Part shown: positions 51,984 to 60,846 of the stretch, piece by piece
Position numbering within the stretch: the stretch's first letter is position 1
Layout of the letters: every line of letters begins with the position of its first letter
DNA from: Bacteroidales bacterium
GTDB taxonomy: Bacteria > Bacteroidota > Bacteroidia > Bacteroidales > F082
Reading direction: 5' to 3'
DNA: 64,000 bases
NCBI GenBank assembly: GCA_023229245.1
Contig: JALNZU010000006.1
Location: forward strand, 53,582 to 117,581
The notes under the pieces: generated by a model
What the model saw: only the letters and a program-made list of their open reading frames with translations
Told to the model about the DNA's origin: nothing
Database searches by the model: none
Position numbers and translations under genes: made by a program

Positions 51984-52607
51984 ATGATGAAAAAAAGGAT
52001 TTGGTTATTCGTATGTCTCGCATGGTTTCCTTTTGGGATATTATATGCTCAGACTCCTGAAAAGGAAGAGGTCCAAAAGCTGATTGACAGCTTGGTAGTT
52101 GTAGCGCGAATACAGGGAAACGATACCCTCCCTATCATTCAACTGCCTGAGGTAGGAGTTGTAACCTGGAAGCTACCCGAAACAAAACGCGACCTCCGAC
52201 GACATTATCGACTGATCCATCACGTTAAAAAGGTGTATCCGTATGCTAAATTAGCGGGTATTAAACTTGCCGAATACGAACATATACTCCTTGATGCCAA
52301 ATCAGATAAAGAGAGGCGCCGACTGATGAAACAAGCCGAACAAGAGCTTGAAGAACAGTTTGGCGATGAATTAAGGAATCTGACTTTTACCCAAGGCAAA
52401 ATACTGATCAAGCTGATAGACAGAGAGACAAGCGAATCATCTTATATGCTTATCAAAGAATTTCGTGGTGGATTCAGAGCCTTTTTTTATCAGGGATTTG
52501 CACGTATCTGGGGGTATAATCTCAAAACAAAATACGATCCGGTAGCTGATGATGAAGACGCCTTGATAGAACTGATCATACATATGATCGATTCGGGACG
52601 CTTGTAA
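51984..52607 (+). CDS. DUF4294 family secreted protein
   Basis: A protein of about 207 residues starting MMKKRIWLFVCLAWFPFGILYAQ, a signal peptide; the frame extends upstream to 51939 but the added residues precede the signal. The conserved part contains LRRHYRLIHHVKKVYPYA and FTQGKILIKLIDRET followed by KEFRGGFRAFFYQG. I recall this as the DUF4294 family of Bacteroidota, of unknown function and periplasmic location. It converges on the sugar transferase gene with one base between stops. Confidence 0.8.
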   Translation: MMKKRIWLFVCLAWFPFGILYAQTPEKEEVQKLIDSLVVVARIQGNDTLPIIQLPEVGVVTWKLPETKRDLRRHYRLIHHVKKVYPYAKLAGIKLAEYEHILLDAKSDKERRRLMKQAEQELEEQFGDELRNLTFTQGKILIKLIDRETSESSYMLIKEFRGGFRAFFYQGFARIWGYNLKTKYDPVADDEDALIELIIHMIDSGRL

Positions 52608-52608
52608 G

Positions 52609-54024
52609 CTATTTACCCCTTCCCTGCAGCACAATCAGTACGGTATAGATAAGTATTTTCAGGTCCATGGCAATACTCATATTCTCTATATATAATATGT
52701 CGTATTGCAGCCGTTCGATCATTTGATCCACATCTGAGGCATACCCGTATTTTACCTGACCCCAGCTTGTGATGCCGGGCTTCACTTTCAGTAGCAGACG
52801 ATAATGTGGTGCCCGTTTTACGATCTGGTCAATATAATACTGCCGTTCAGGACGCGGTCCTACCAACGACATATCACCTTTAAGTACCGTATAGAACTGT
52901 GGAATTTCGTCTAAACGTACTTTTCGCATAAACCTGCCAAATTTGGTGATACGAGGATCATTCTCCGAGCTGAGCTGTGGCCCGCTACTCTCGGCATCCG
53001 CATTCATGCTACGAAATTTATGCATCTTAAAAGGCTTGCCGCGCAGACCTATCCGCTCCTGTGAATAAAAAATCGGACCTTTTGAACTTACCTTAACACC
53101 TATAGCAGTAAAAATATATAGCGGGATCAATAGTACCATAGATACGATGGATACTACTATGTCCATCAATCGTTTGACCGATTGTTGCCAGGCAGGCATT
53201 AAGTCGGGCGAGATTTCTATCAATGGAGCATGCCAAATACCCGAAAGCTTTACCGAACCCATCAAAATATCTTGCATGATAGGGATGATCTTAATCATCA
53301 CCGAGGTTTCTTCCAATCGTGCAATGATTTTGTCAATAGTGTCGGTCTCGCTGCGTTCGATAGCAATGATCACCTCTTCTACAGCATGATCGGTGATGAT
53401 CTGCTTGATATCGTGATACGAGCCTAAATGCGGGAGAAATTTACCTATTTTGTAATCCTCCTTGTCATATACACTCAGAAAACCGACAAAAATATTCCCG
53501 CTCGAACGTTCCTGCTTTTCTATATCGTGATAAATCCTTACTGCATTGCCATTGCTACCTACGATGATGGTGTTGAATCCTATCTCTTTTCGGTGAATTT
53601 TACGAACAGTAGCCGAAGTGAGTAATAACCTGCCGCTATAGGTCAACAGAAAATGCAGGCTGAAAAGAATGAGAAAAGATTGATAATACGACTTATAGGT
53701 AACTATGACATCATCCAATATGGCGACAAAAAATATGACGGTAACTCCAATTAGAGTGATGACAAGGGTTTGCCCTAATTCTCTTAAACGAGCCTTGCGG
53801 TATATCTGCCTATAGGTACCTACTATGGTGTATAACAATAGCCATGCAACCGGAATAAAAATAATCCCCAACCAAAAATTCGCTTCCAAAAAAATCTGTT
53901 CAAATTCCTGATAGAAATTAGGGTTTTCCGACTGTTTGCGAAACATAAAAAACAATCCCCACGCACATAAAGCAGCGATCCAGTCTAAAAAAACATATTT
54001 ACCGACTTGCAGTTTTTTGTTCAT
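52609..54024 (-). CDS. Undecaprenyl-phosphate glycosylphosphotransferase (polyprenyl sugar transferase)
   Basis: A 471-residue initiating enzyme for exopolysaccharide or O-antigen-like glycans, transferring a sugar-1-phosphate to undecaprenyl phosphate. Four N-terminal spans and a CoA-binding-like domain (FNTIIVGSNGNAVRIYHDIE in two motifs) precede the bacterial sugar transferase domain: KRLMDIVVSIVSMVLLIPLY, RIGLRGKPFKMHKFRSM and GDMSLVGPRPER. It follows the lipoprotein gene by 2 bp, so both are in one transcript. Confidence 0.93.
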   Translation of the reverse strand: MNKKLQVGKYVFLDWIAALCAWGLFFMFRKQSENPNFYQEFEQIFLEANFWLGIIFIPVAWLLLYTIVGTYRQIYRKARLRELGQTLVITLIGVTVIFFVAILDDVIVTYKSYYQSFLILFSLHFLLTYSGRLLLTSATVRKIHRKEIGFNTIIVGSNGNAVRIYHDIEKQERSSGNIFVGFLSVYDKEDYKIGKFLPHLGSYHDIKQIITDHAVEEVIIAIERSETDTIDKIIARLEETSVMIKIIPIMQDILMGSVKLSGIWHAPLIEISPDLMPAWQQSVKRLMDIVVSIVSMVLLIPLYIFTAIGVKVSSKGPIFYSQERIGLRGKPFKMHKFRSMNADAESSGPQLSSENDPRITKFGRFMRKVRLDEIPQFYTVLKGDMSLVGPRPERQYYIDQIVKRAPHYRLLLKVKPGITSWGQVKYGYASDVDQMIERLQYDILYIENMSIAMDLKILIYTVLIVLQGRGK

Positions 54025-54026
54025 GC

Positions 54027-54926
54027 CTATATGTTACGGTGAATCAGTTTAATATTATCTAAATAAAACCTTGCTGTAGTTTCTTCGCTTCTGTCGGCCT
54101 CAAAATAGATCTTAAATTTTTCGGCATCGCTATAGTCGGTCACTATCGGACTAAGGTTGATATATATCTTATTCCATTGAGTATTAGGATTTACCCCTAC
54201 TAAGGGCAGGTCAATTATAGTAGGGCCTATATGAGCAAACAGACCTATTCCCATTCGCTGGTCACATTTATAGTCAAGCTCTAAAAAGACTGGTGTTCCT
54301 TTGCCGGGCAGGCTAAACGCTTCGGAAGAAGCGATTTGGAAAAAACTGGCTTCTTCATCCAAATATACCACTCCCGAATAAGAAGAATAGTCGGATAGGA
54401 GAGCTTCCGGACTATCAATAGGTGAGGTCTTGATGACTGTAGTATCGCTTTTTCCTGTTTTTTCAAGCGAGATACTGGCATATTCAAAATCTTCTATCCA
54501 AGCAAAAGTGATAGTGTTATGGTATGAAGTAGTTGGCTCGATAGTCTGAACCGAATCTTCCACAAAAAAGAAATCAGCAATCTGATAAGGTTTATAAAAA
54601 GGATAATAGGCGCGTGTTGCTGCAATGCCGTTTAGCTTGATCCCCGGACGCAATTCTAACTTATGGTTCCCCTTGGCTAACACAGGAACAGTGGCAGGCA
54701 TTTCAAAAGCGCCAATCAGCTGATCGTCAACATATACCCAAACTTCTGAGATGTTATGGGTGTTGCTGCCTTCTAAGCTATAGTCAGTAGTAAGTTGAAA
54801 ACGTTCAATACGAATGTATGCCGGTATTTCCTGATCTCCCTCAAATTTTTGGCAAGCTGTAATCCCAATACTTATTACAAGTATTGAAAACAGGAGCAAG
54901 AATTGCTTGAATAAAGATCTTACCAT
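54027..54926 (-). CDS. Lipoprotein of unknown function
   Basis: A 299-residue protein with a lipoprotein signal (TAC, Cys25). The body is beta-rich: IRIERFQLTTDY opens it, followed by SEVWVYVDDQLIGAFEMPATVPVL in two motifs and a late jellyroll-like part ending AEKFKIYFEADRSEE, RFYLDNIKLI. I recall similar lipoproteins in Bacteroidota without an assigned role. Tight linkage to the sugar transferase suggests a surface or export function tied to polysaccharide, which is inference. Confidence 0.7.
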   Translation of the reverse strand: MVRSLFKQFLLLFSILVISIGITACQKFEGDQEIPAYIRIERFQLTTDYSLEGSNTHNISEVWVYVDDQLIGAFEMPATVPVLAKGNHKLELRPGIKLNGIAATRAYYPFYKPYQIADFFFVEDSVQTIEPTTSYHNTITFAWIEDFEYASISLEKTGKSDTTVIKTSPIDSPEALLSDYSSYSGVVYLDEEASFFQIASSEAFSLPGKGTPVFLELDYKCDQRMGIGLFAHIGPTIIDLPLVGVNPNTQWNKIYINLSPIVTDYSDAEKFKIYFEADRSEETTARFYLDNIKLIHRNI

Positions 54927-55112
54927 AAGCCGGACATAGGTATTTAGTTCTTCTTTTAAACGTCTCTTTGACTTGGTTTATTGTATGGATGAAACGGATT
55001 CTATAGCTGATTTAAGTAGGATGAGTTGATGAGTTTTTTTCAATGAGGCAAGCATGAAAAAATAAACCGTCAGAAAAGGTCTGGATGTTCTGTTACTAAA
55101 TTATTTACCATC

Positions 55113-56129
55113 TTAAACTGTGGGGATATTATGCTTCAGAAGATTTATATCCATTTCACCTGTTTGTATATGATCCAATATCTGATGTGCAAGCAGTAGC
55201 ACATTATAGCCATCATCAACAGTAACTAAGGGAGTACGATCGTGCACTATGGCCTGGTAAAAGCTTTCTAATTCTGTTTTGATTGCATTGACATCTTGTA
55301 TATTGGGTTTTTCAAAAATTATTTCACGTATCCCTTTTCCATTGCCCAGATCAATCACCATAGCCATAGGGTTATCCGGTTCTCTTTGGATATTTTTCAT
55401 TCGGACGATTTCTGTTTTTTTATTCAGATAATCTACTGTGATATAGGCATCTTTTTGGAAGAAACGTGTTTTACGCATATTTTTCAATGATATACGACTT
55501 GCTGTAAGATTGGCTACACATCCATTTTCAAACTCTATGCGTGCGTTGGTAATATCAGGTGTATCGCTTACTACAGCTGCTCCGCTGGCACTTATTTTTT
55601 TCACTTTTGAGGGCACCACACTCAGCAAGATATCAATATCGTGTACCATAAGGTCTAATACCACCGGTACATCAGTCCCTCTTGGGTTGAACTGTGAGAG
55701 CCGATGAGCTTCAATAAACATGGGGTTATTTAAAAAAGGTTGTGCGGCCAAAAACGCCGGATTAAACCGTTCTACATGACCAACCTGCACTTTCACCTGT
55801 GCTTCTTTTGCTAAGCTGATCAACTTTGAAGCTTCTTCGGGAGTGGCAACTATAGGCTTTTCGATAAATACATGACGGCGTTTCTTTAGGGCCTGCTGTG
55901 CACATGAAAAATGCGATACAGTAGGCGTTACAATATCAACTACTTCCGATGCTTCTACCAATGCACTGATATTTGGAAACCGCTTAAGACCATACTCTTG
56001 CTCAACTTTAGCAGAGATATCTTCATTAGGATCATAAAATCCAACTAAATGGTAATCCGAAATTTCTTTGATACACCTGATATGGATTTTCCCTAAATGC
56101 CCCGCTCCAAGAACTCCTATTTTTAGCAT
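55113..56129 (-). CDS. Gfo/Idh/MocA-family oxidoreductase
   Basis: A 338-residue NAD(P)-dependent dehydrogenase. The Rossmann motif IGVLGAGHLGKIHI is at the N-terminus, the EKP motif (VFIEKPIV) near residue 95 supplies the catalytic Lys, and the C-terminal domain begins QVGHVERFNPAF. The latter, with DLMVHDIDILL, resembles the sugar-nucleotide dehydrogenases of this superfamily. The ATG at 56127-56129 is chosen since a frame up to 56207 lacks family sequence. Substrate is unknown; the exopolysaccharide gene downstream hints at sugar metabolism. Confidence 0.88.
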   Translation of the reverse strand: MLKIGVLGAGHLGKIHIRCIKEISDYHLVGFYDPNEDISAKVEQEYGLKRFPNISALVEASEVVDIVTPTVSHFSCAQQALKKRRHVFIEKPIVATPEEASKLISLAKEAQVKVQVGHVERFNPAFLAAQPFLNNPMFIEAHRLSQFNPRGTDVPVVLDLMVHDIDILLSVVPSKVKKISASGAAVVSDTPDITNARIEFENGCVANLTASRISLKNMRKTRFFQKDAYITVDYLNKKTEIVRMKNIQREPDNPMAMVIDLGNGKGIREIIFEKPNIQDVNAIKTELESFYQAIVHDRTPLVTVDDGYNVLLLAHQILDHIQTGEMDINLLKHNIPTV

Positions 56130-56146
56130 ATACCATATGTTTTGTG

Positions 56147-56154
56147 CAAACATA
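56147..56154 (-). promoter_or_regulatory. -7 element of the Gfo/Idh gene
   Basis: On the minus strand TATGTTTG matches TAnnTTTG, 17 bp upstream of the ATG. It supports the shorter start. The -33 element is not clear. Confidence 0.5.
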
Positions 56155-56170
56155 CGGCTTTTTATCTCTG

Positions 56171-56178
56171 TATCTTTG
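56171..56178 (+). promoter_or_regulatory. -7 element of pcm
   Basis: TATCTTTG, a perfect match, 55 bp before the ATG at 56234. A TTTG at 56141-56144 is a possible -33 element with long spacing. Confidence 0.55.
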
Positions 56179-56233
56179 CTATATTCGCCAACCAATAGGT
56201 TATTCATTAAACAGCTATTTGAACACTCAGGAT

Positions 56234-56890
56234 ATGAAAGGAAAAGTGGATTCTTTCCGGCATAAAGGCCTTCGTAAACAATTGATTGATTCGATACGTC
56301 GCAAAGGTATCAATGATGAGAAGGTGCTTAGCGCCATGGAAAAAATACCGCGTCATTTTTTTATGGATTCTTCTTTTTTGGAATTTGCCTATCAGGATAA
56401 GCCATTCCCTATAGGCTCGGGTCAAACTATTTCACAACCCTATACTGTAGCTTTTCAGACGATGCTGCTTCAGGCCGGACGAAGCCATAAAGTGTTGGAG
56501 ATAGGTACTGGCTCGGGCTATCAGGCGAGTGTGCTAGCCGAGATGGGAGCTAAGGTGTTTACCATAGAACGACAGCGGAAGCTTTATTTGCGTACTAAAG
56601 CATTTATGGATGACATGCCGTGGAGAATAAGGATGTTCTTGGGAGATGGCAACGAAGGACTTCCTAGTTTTGCCCCTTTCGACCGAATATTGGTAACTGC
56701 TGCCGCTCCACAAATTGCCGAAGCATGGAAATCACAACTGAAACCCGGTGGTATATTGGTCATACCCCTGGGAGGTGGGGTAGATCAGGTGATGCTGCGC
56801 TTAACAAAAAATGAAGACGATAGCTTTGATGAAGAACGATTTGGAACCTTTCGATTTGTACCTATATTAGACGATATTGGTGAGGATTAA
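56234..56890 (+). CDS. pcm: Protein-L-isoaspartate O-methyltransferase
   Basis: SAM-dependent enzyme that methylates L-isoaspartyl residues in aged proteins and so starts their repair. The 218-residue protein has KIPRHFF, the QTISQPYTVA substrate loop, the SAM motif VLEIGTGSGYQAS and ILVTAAAPQI. The ATG at 56234 gives a normal length; the longer frame from 56144 overlaps the promoter element. The gap to 57088 holds nothing I recognise. Confidence 0.95.
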   Translation: MKGKVDSFRHKGLRKQLIDSIRRKGINDEKVLSAMEKIPRHFFMDSSFLEFAYQDKPFPIGSGQTISQPYTVAFQTMLLQAGRSHKVLEIGTGSGYQASVLAEMGAKVFTIERQRKLYLRTKAFMDDMPWRIRMFLGDGNEGLPSFAPFDRILVTAAAPQIAEAWKSQLKPGGILVIPLGGGVDQVMLRLTKNEDDSFDEERFGTFRFVPILDDIGED

Positions 56891-57088
56891 TACGGAAAGA
56901 TCCCGATGGATGATGAGGTTTGATCGTATTATGTAATCTTATGTGTTGGTAGTTTGCACTAATATGGCTATGGGTTGTAAGTCATTTGCCTTTTCATAAA
57001 TCAAATGAAACAATGCGATAAAGATGATTTCAATGGGTTGAGATCTTGTAAGTCCTAAGGTTTCAAGAGGCGTAAACCAATCACTCTG

Positions 57089-57631
57089 CTATCTGTTTGG
57101 ATAGTAGTCATTCGTGTCTAATTTCAAGAGTTCGGTGTAAGGATCACCTGTCAGATTCAGTGCTATTGCAAACGCTGGTTCAGTCTTGTAGCCTTGTCGT
57201 TTGAGTTCGATGATTTGTTGTCTGAATGTATCTCCGTGTTTATTCAACAGCCTATGTTCAATTACTAAATGTCGGTACGCTAGCTGTTGTTTGGTCGGGA
57301 TATTTTGTCCGAATATTTCAATTTTAAAATCATCCACCACAAATGTGGCTATAATAGCTTCTAAACCTGATGTAGTCTTCTCTTTGATTGTAAAACTTTT
57401 TTCTTCACTAAAATTGTTTGTAATTGTTTTTTGAAATTCTTGTTTATCCTGAAAGCAGCAGATGATGTCAAGGTCGCTATTTTCAATGTCAATATGCAAA
57501 GGGATAGTCCCTGCCAATATAGGATCAAACTGGTTGAGTTTTGCTATAATCCGATTATTGGTTAAAATGGCATATGCATGCTGTTGCCGGCTATTGCCAT
57601 GTTGTAGGTAATCTATGCTGTCAAAGTTCAT
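57089..57631 (-). CDS. DUF4269 family protein (nucleotidyltransferase-like)
   Basis: A 180-residue protein. IPLHIDIENSDLDIICCF resembles the Asp-x-Asp strand of nucleotidyltransferase folds, and HLVIEHRLLNKHGDTFR, ELKRQGYKTEPAFA and the C-terminal segment match my memory of DUF4269. Function unknown. It overlaps the cupin gene by 4 bp. The pair marks the start of the accessory part of the window. Confidence 0.8.
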   Translation of the reverse strand: MNFDSIDYLQHGNSRQQHAYAILTNNRIIAKLNQFDPILAGTIPLHIDIENSDLDIICCFQDKQEFQKTITNNFSEEKSFTIKEKTTSGLEAIIATFVVDDFKIEIFGQNIPTKQQLAYRHLVIEHRLLNKHGDTFRQQIIELKRQGYKTEPAFAIALNLTGDPYTELLKLDTNDYYPNR

Positions 57632-58116
57632 CTGTTTATGCTCAATTTTTCAATGTCGGTTTTGATGTTTGGAAACGCGTTTATCAATTCTGTCTTATCA
57701 CCTAACTCAAAGTCGTCAAAGTCAAAACCTGGTGCAACGATACAACTTACAAGCGCATATCCTTTTTTGTTTTTAAGTTGTGCAGCAAACCATACATCAG
57801 CTGGAATGACAAGCTGTGGCTCTTCAAATAAATCTATCTGATTACCCAAAATTTTTGTTGCAAGGCTACCTTCTTTGGTTATCATCGAAATTTCTACTGG
57901 CCCGCCTTGATGGAAAAGCCAGATTTCGTCCGAACCTATTTTATGAAAAAATGATTTGTCGGTGTCTTTTAGTAAGTAGTAAATTGCAGTTGCGGTATTT
58001 CTTGCCTTACCGTTGTCAAGTATAATGGATTTTTTACTCCTATAAGTTTCTCTGTAGAACCCGCCTTCGGGATGTCGGGTCAAATTGAGTTTTTTTATAA
58101 GTAAATCGGCTGTCAT
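57628..58116 (-). CDS. Cupin domain protein, DUF985 (cupin_5) family
   Basis: A 162-residue single cupin with the family opening LTRHPEGGFYRETYRS, then the beta-barrel with SFFHKIGSDEIWLFHQGGPV in two motifs, GYALVSCIVAPGFDFDDFEL and the usual length. The family includes proteins of unknown enzymatic role, possibly sugar- or metal-binding. Overlap with the DUF4269 gene indicates a two-gene operon. Confidence 0.88.
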   Translation of the reverse strand: MTADLLIKKLNLTRHPEGGFYRETYRSKKSIILDNGKARNTATAIYYLLKDTDKSFFHKIGSDEIWLFHQGGPVEISMITKEGSLATKILGNQIDLFEEPQLVIPADVWFAAQLKNKKGYALVSCIVAPGFDFDDFELGDKTELINAFPNIKTDIEKLSINR

Positions 58117-58402
58117 TTTGTATAATATTGCTCAGTTTCGGTTATTTGTTTTTTCTTTAGTATCCCCAGTAAAGTAAGATAGAAATAGATATATTGAATA
58201 AAATGAGAAATACTGCTTGCAGTAGTTGTCTTAAAATCCTTTTCCTATTAAATGATCTTGAATTCATTGAATACCCTGATCCATCTCAGGCAATAAGTTT
58301 TAAAATTGTAGAATCAACCTGTTTCAGATTAAGTCCTGTTGAATATTCCTGGTCCTTATGCTATTATCAATTAATAAAAATATCTTGTGTTAGCTTAAAG
58401 TT
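58117..58402. other. Intergenic region left of repeat copy 1
   Basis: AT-rich DNA between the cupin start and the first long direct repeat. A 72-codon plus-strand frame (58194-58412) runs into the repeat and has no recognisable protein features, so it is not called. No promoter match convincing enough to list was found. Confidence 0.5.
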
Positions 58403-58946
58403 GCAAATATAATGTGTTGCTATGTTGAAAATATTTCAGTTGCTATTTCAATCCTGTTTTTTGAATTTTTTTTCAGATTTCCACTCTTTTTTAGCATGAT
58501 CAATAGCTCAAAAATATTGACAGACTAAATGGAAAATGAAGAGAAAAAACCTGAGGTGTTTACTTTTTTTCACGACAGGACATATTTTGCCCTGTCAGAT
58601 AAGCTTGTTTGTTTTGCAAAACGTTTATACTCAGCTCAAAAACATTTGATCGTACGATCGATCAGTATAAAAGCGAAGCTTTCTTGGCTTACTTTGTCTG
58701 ATCCATTTTCCGGCAACACAGATGAATTTGACAGTATATCGCTTTATCCTTCGAAGTAGGGAAAAAATCTATAAATCCGGCTGCTGTTGGTTGCTTTTTT
58801 TCCTGGGAAAATTATTACATAGGCAAGCTTTTAACCCTATCTGAAGAAAAATATATCAAAATATCTCAAAAAAATGAAATTTTAAATTGATGATATACAA
58901 CACATTAAAAATCAAAATGAATTTTTTTCAAAAAAAACGATTTTAG
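58403..58946 (+). repeat. Long direct repeat, copy 1
   Basis: A 544-bp unit repeated in the same orientation at 63022-63567 with about 95% identity. By eye the first 126 bp are identical, the 231-bp small frame has 10 substitutions, and the 187-bp tail has 15 substitutions and two single-base insertions. A shared CTTAAA 3 bp before the unit may mean the true boundary lies a little further left. It encodes no transposase and has no terminal inverted repeat that I can see. Its nature is unknown. Confidence 0.85.
58529..58759 (+). CDS. Small hypothetical protein of the long repeat, copy 1
   Basis: A 76-residue frame (KKPEVFTFFHDRTYFALSDK near the start) preserved without indels or stops in both repeat copies. 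Between copies there are 5 amino-acid changes and 5 silent ones, which is only weak evidence of selection on protein. It has no signal peptide, span or known motif. The identical 126 bp before its ATG could hold a shared promoter. It may be a real small gene or chance. Confidence 0.35.
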   Translation: MENEEKKPEVFTFFHDRTYFALSDKLVCFAKRLYSAQKHLIVRSISIKAKLSWLTLSDPFSGNTDEFDSISLYPSK

Positions 58947-59117
58947 GTGGTTAGATTTAGGGGTGAAATGGTATTAATGTATAGAAGGTTAACACACAGA
59001 TTAATCTTGATCTAAAAAATAGGATAGTCTCGTATGTGAAAAAAATGGATTAAAATGATTTAAGTTATGAGCCGGTTAAGAAGAAAAGAAAGAAATGACA
59101 ACAACATCAGTAAAATC

Positions 59118-59155
59118 ATAAGAATCAACGAGATTCTTATTTAGAATCATTCTAA
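59118..59155. repeat. Nested inverted repeats built on AGAATC
   Basis: ATAAGAATC (59118-59126) and GATTCTTAT (59132-59140) form a perfect 9-bp stem with a 5-nt loop. It is followed directly by TTAGAAT-C-ATTCTAA (59141-59155), a second palindrome. The same half-site thus occurs four times in alternating orientation, as in a double operator. It lies 50-85 bp upstream of the -7 element of the next gene. Confidence 0.6.
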
Positions 59156-59203
59156 AATAACTAATTTGTGTGTTCGTGCATGATATTTGTATGGATGAAG
59201 TTG

Positions 59204-59211
59204 TATATTTG
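59204..59211 (+). promoter_or_regulatory. -7 element of the cassette gene pair
   Basis: TATATTTG matches TAnnTTTG. It lies 37 bp before the ATG at 59248 and 184 bp before the signal-peptide ATG at 59395. No well-spaced -33 element is seen. Confidence 0.45.
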
Positions 59212-59394
59212 AAAACAGAATATTATTCTAAGCCAAAAGATTGAATTATGAAAACAATTAAAATTCTCCTCGATTTTATTCGATTTAAGCAAGTTACCGC
59301 TGACGAATATCACATCCAAAGATTCATTTCAGTACGGCATCAAAATTCATTATTTGAATGGGGATGCAGCAGTAGAACTTTAACACGAAATTAT

Positions 59395-60846
59395 ATGAAA
59401 TACTTTTTGCTCTTTTTACTCTTATCCTTTCGGTTTGTTTATGCGCAACATTCTTTTGAAATCGTACTAGGTGATAAGGATGGACATGAATACGTTTTGC
59501 ATACCATTGAACATCAGGATAACTACTATGCTGTTGGTCACAAAGCCATACCTGAAAATGTTCTTTCAAATATAAACCGTATTAGCCTTGAAGGGGAGCT
59601 TATACAATCAGAATGGTACTCAAAAACGGATACAGCTAGTTTTTTAAGCTTTATCTTGCCTAAGGAAAATGGCAACTTATTGTGTATCGGGAAAATTGCA
59701 CCTGCTACATCGTATCGCTATTCAAATACGCTTTACTTTCGTGAAATTGCTCCCGATTTAAGTTTAGTAGGCGAGAAATATGACAGCCTGCCTGTGACAA
59801 ATACGAATACGAATTTCGTTATAAACAATTACCTGATTAGTCCTATGAACGAAATCATAGTACAGGGCATCATAGATACTGCACTTGAAGGACACACGGA
59901 TTACTTATTTTTTGCCAAGTATGATTTTTCAGGCAACCGCCTGCAGCACAAACTGTATTACCAATACAAAGATTATTCGCAAGGTAGTACTTTATTTTTC
60001 AACGAAGACAGCACAGCCTTTTATTTATGCGGGTCTTTAACCATACAAAATTGGTATGAGTGGGCAAAGTTTGACTTGGATTTTAACTTCCTTGCCAGTG
60101 GTTATTTTCCTACCAATGAAACTTCTCTTACTATGACACCTGTAACTGTAGAATGGTTACGGAATGGTAATTTTATTATGGCGAATAAGCTGCGTAAAGT
60201 TGGAGATGAGTTTGTTAGGGGGTTGGAAATGCGTATTTACACTCCAGACTTTGAGCTTTTGGAAAATGTATTCATTTATGATGATCGGAAAGTGGATATA
60301 CCCTTTTTCAGAGGTATGGGATTTATAGATGAAGACTTAATCTGGGTTGCAACTCACCAACCTGAGTATGAGTATCAACCAACAGATATTAAGTTTTATC
60401 TTTTTGATTCCAATCTCAACCTCAAAGGCAGCAAAGTGTATCATATGGATGTAGGTCATAGGCTTATTGATTTGCTAGCTACTTCTGATAGCGGATGTTT
60501 AGTTAGTGGAGCTCGTGATCAAAAGCCATTGGATCCCTATCGGGATGCCTACATACTAAAAGTCAGTTTATCCGATGTGATTACCGGTAGCAGTGAGCAA
60601 ATGGCTATTGGAAATGAAGTGCGCCTTGGGCCTGTGCCGGCTACCGACAGGTTAGCTGTTCAGACCAGGAACACCGATTGCACCTTGTTACTCAGGGATA
60701 TGAAAGGTCAAATCATTTTACAGCGCCGGCTTCATGATGGTGTCAACCAGATAGATATACGGCATCTGCCTTCAGGAATGTATATAGCCACTGTTTCAAA
60801 CAATGAAAGCAAGCATATCGAAAACTTTAAAATCATAAAACAATGA
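59395..60846 (+). CDS. Secreted protein with T9SS sorting domain, cassette
   Basis: A 483-residue protein from the ATG at 59395, which opens the signal peptide MKYFLLFLLLSFRFVYAQ. The body has repeated strand patterns (NLLCIGKIAP, FAKYDFSGNRLQ, LDFNFLASGYFP, HRLIDLLATSDSGCLVSGAR) that suggest a beta-propeller. The last 80 residues are a T9SS type A sorting domain: LGPVPATDRLAV, LLRDMKGQI, LPSGMYIATVS, ending KIIKQ. Predicted exported to the surface. Its last codons overlap the next gene by 4 bp. Cargo function unknown. Confidence 0.8.
   Translation: MKYFLLFLLLSFRFVYAQHSFEIVLGDKDGHEYVLHTIEHQDNYYAVGHKAIPENVLSNINRISLEGELIQSEWYSKTDTASFLSFILPKENGNLLCIGKIAPATSYRYSNTLYFREIAPDLSLVGEKYDSLPVTNTNTNFVINNYLISPMNEIIVQGIIDTALEGHTDYLFFAKYDFSGNRLQHKLYYQYKDYSQGSTLFFNEDSTAFYLCGSLTIQNWYEWAKFDLDFNFLASGYFPTNETSLTMTPVTVEWLRNGNFIMANKLRKVGDEFVRGLEMRIYTPDFELLENVFIYDDRKVDIPFFRGMGFIDEDLIWVATHQPEYEYQPTDIKFYLFDSNLNLKGSKVYHMDVGHRLIDLLATSDSGCLVSGARDQKPLDPYRDAYILKVSLSDVITGSSEQMAIGNEVRLGPVPATDRLAVQTRNTDCTLLLRDMKGQIILQRRLHDGVNQIDIRHLPSGMYIATVSNNESKHIENFKIIKQ

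Larger units (their letters stand above)
58947..59394. other. Region between repeat copy 1 and the first cassette gene
   Basis: AT-rich stretch with nested inverted repeats at 59118-59155 and a -7 element at 59204-59211. An open frame upstream of the signal peptide runs from 59248 to the gene start at 59395, but its 49 residues have no features of a protein domain and I treat it as untranslated leader. Confidence 0.5.

Noticed and set aside
58194..58412. A 72-codon frame before repeat copy 1
   Set aside because: No motif, no promoter and it ends inside the repeat; likely chance.
59248..59394. N-terminal extension of the first cassette gene
   Set aside because: The 49 extra residues would precede a normal signal peptide and block export; the later ATG is preferred.
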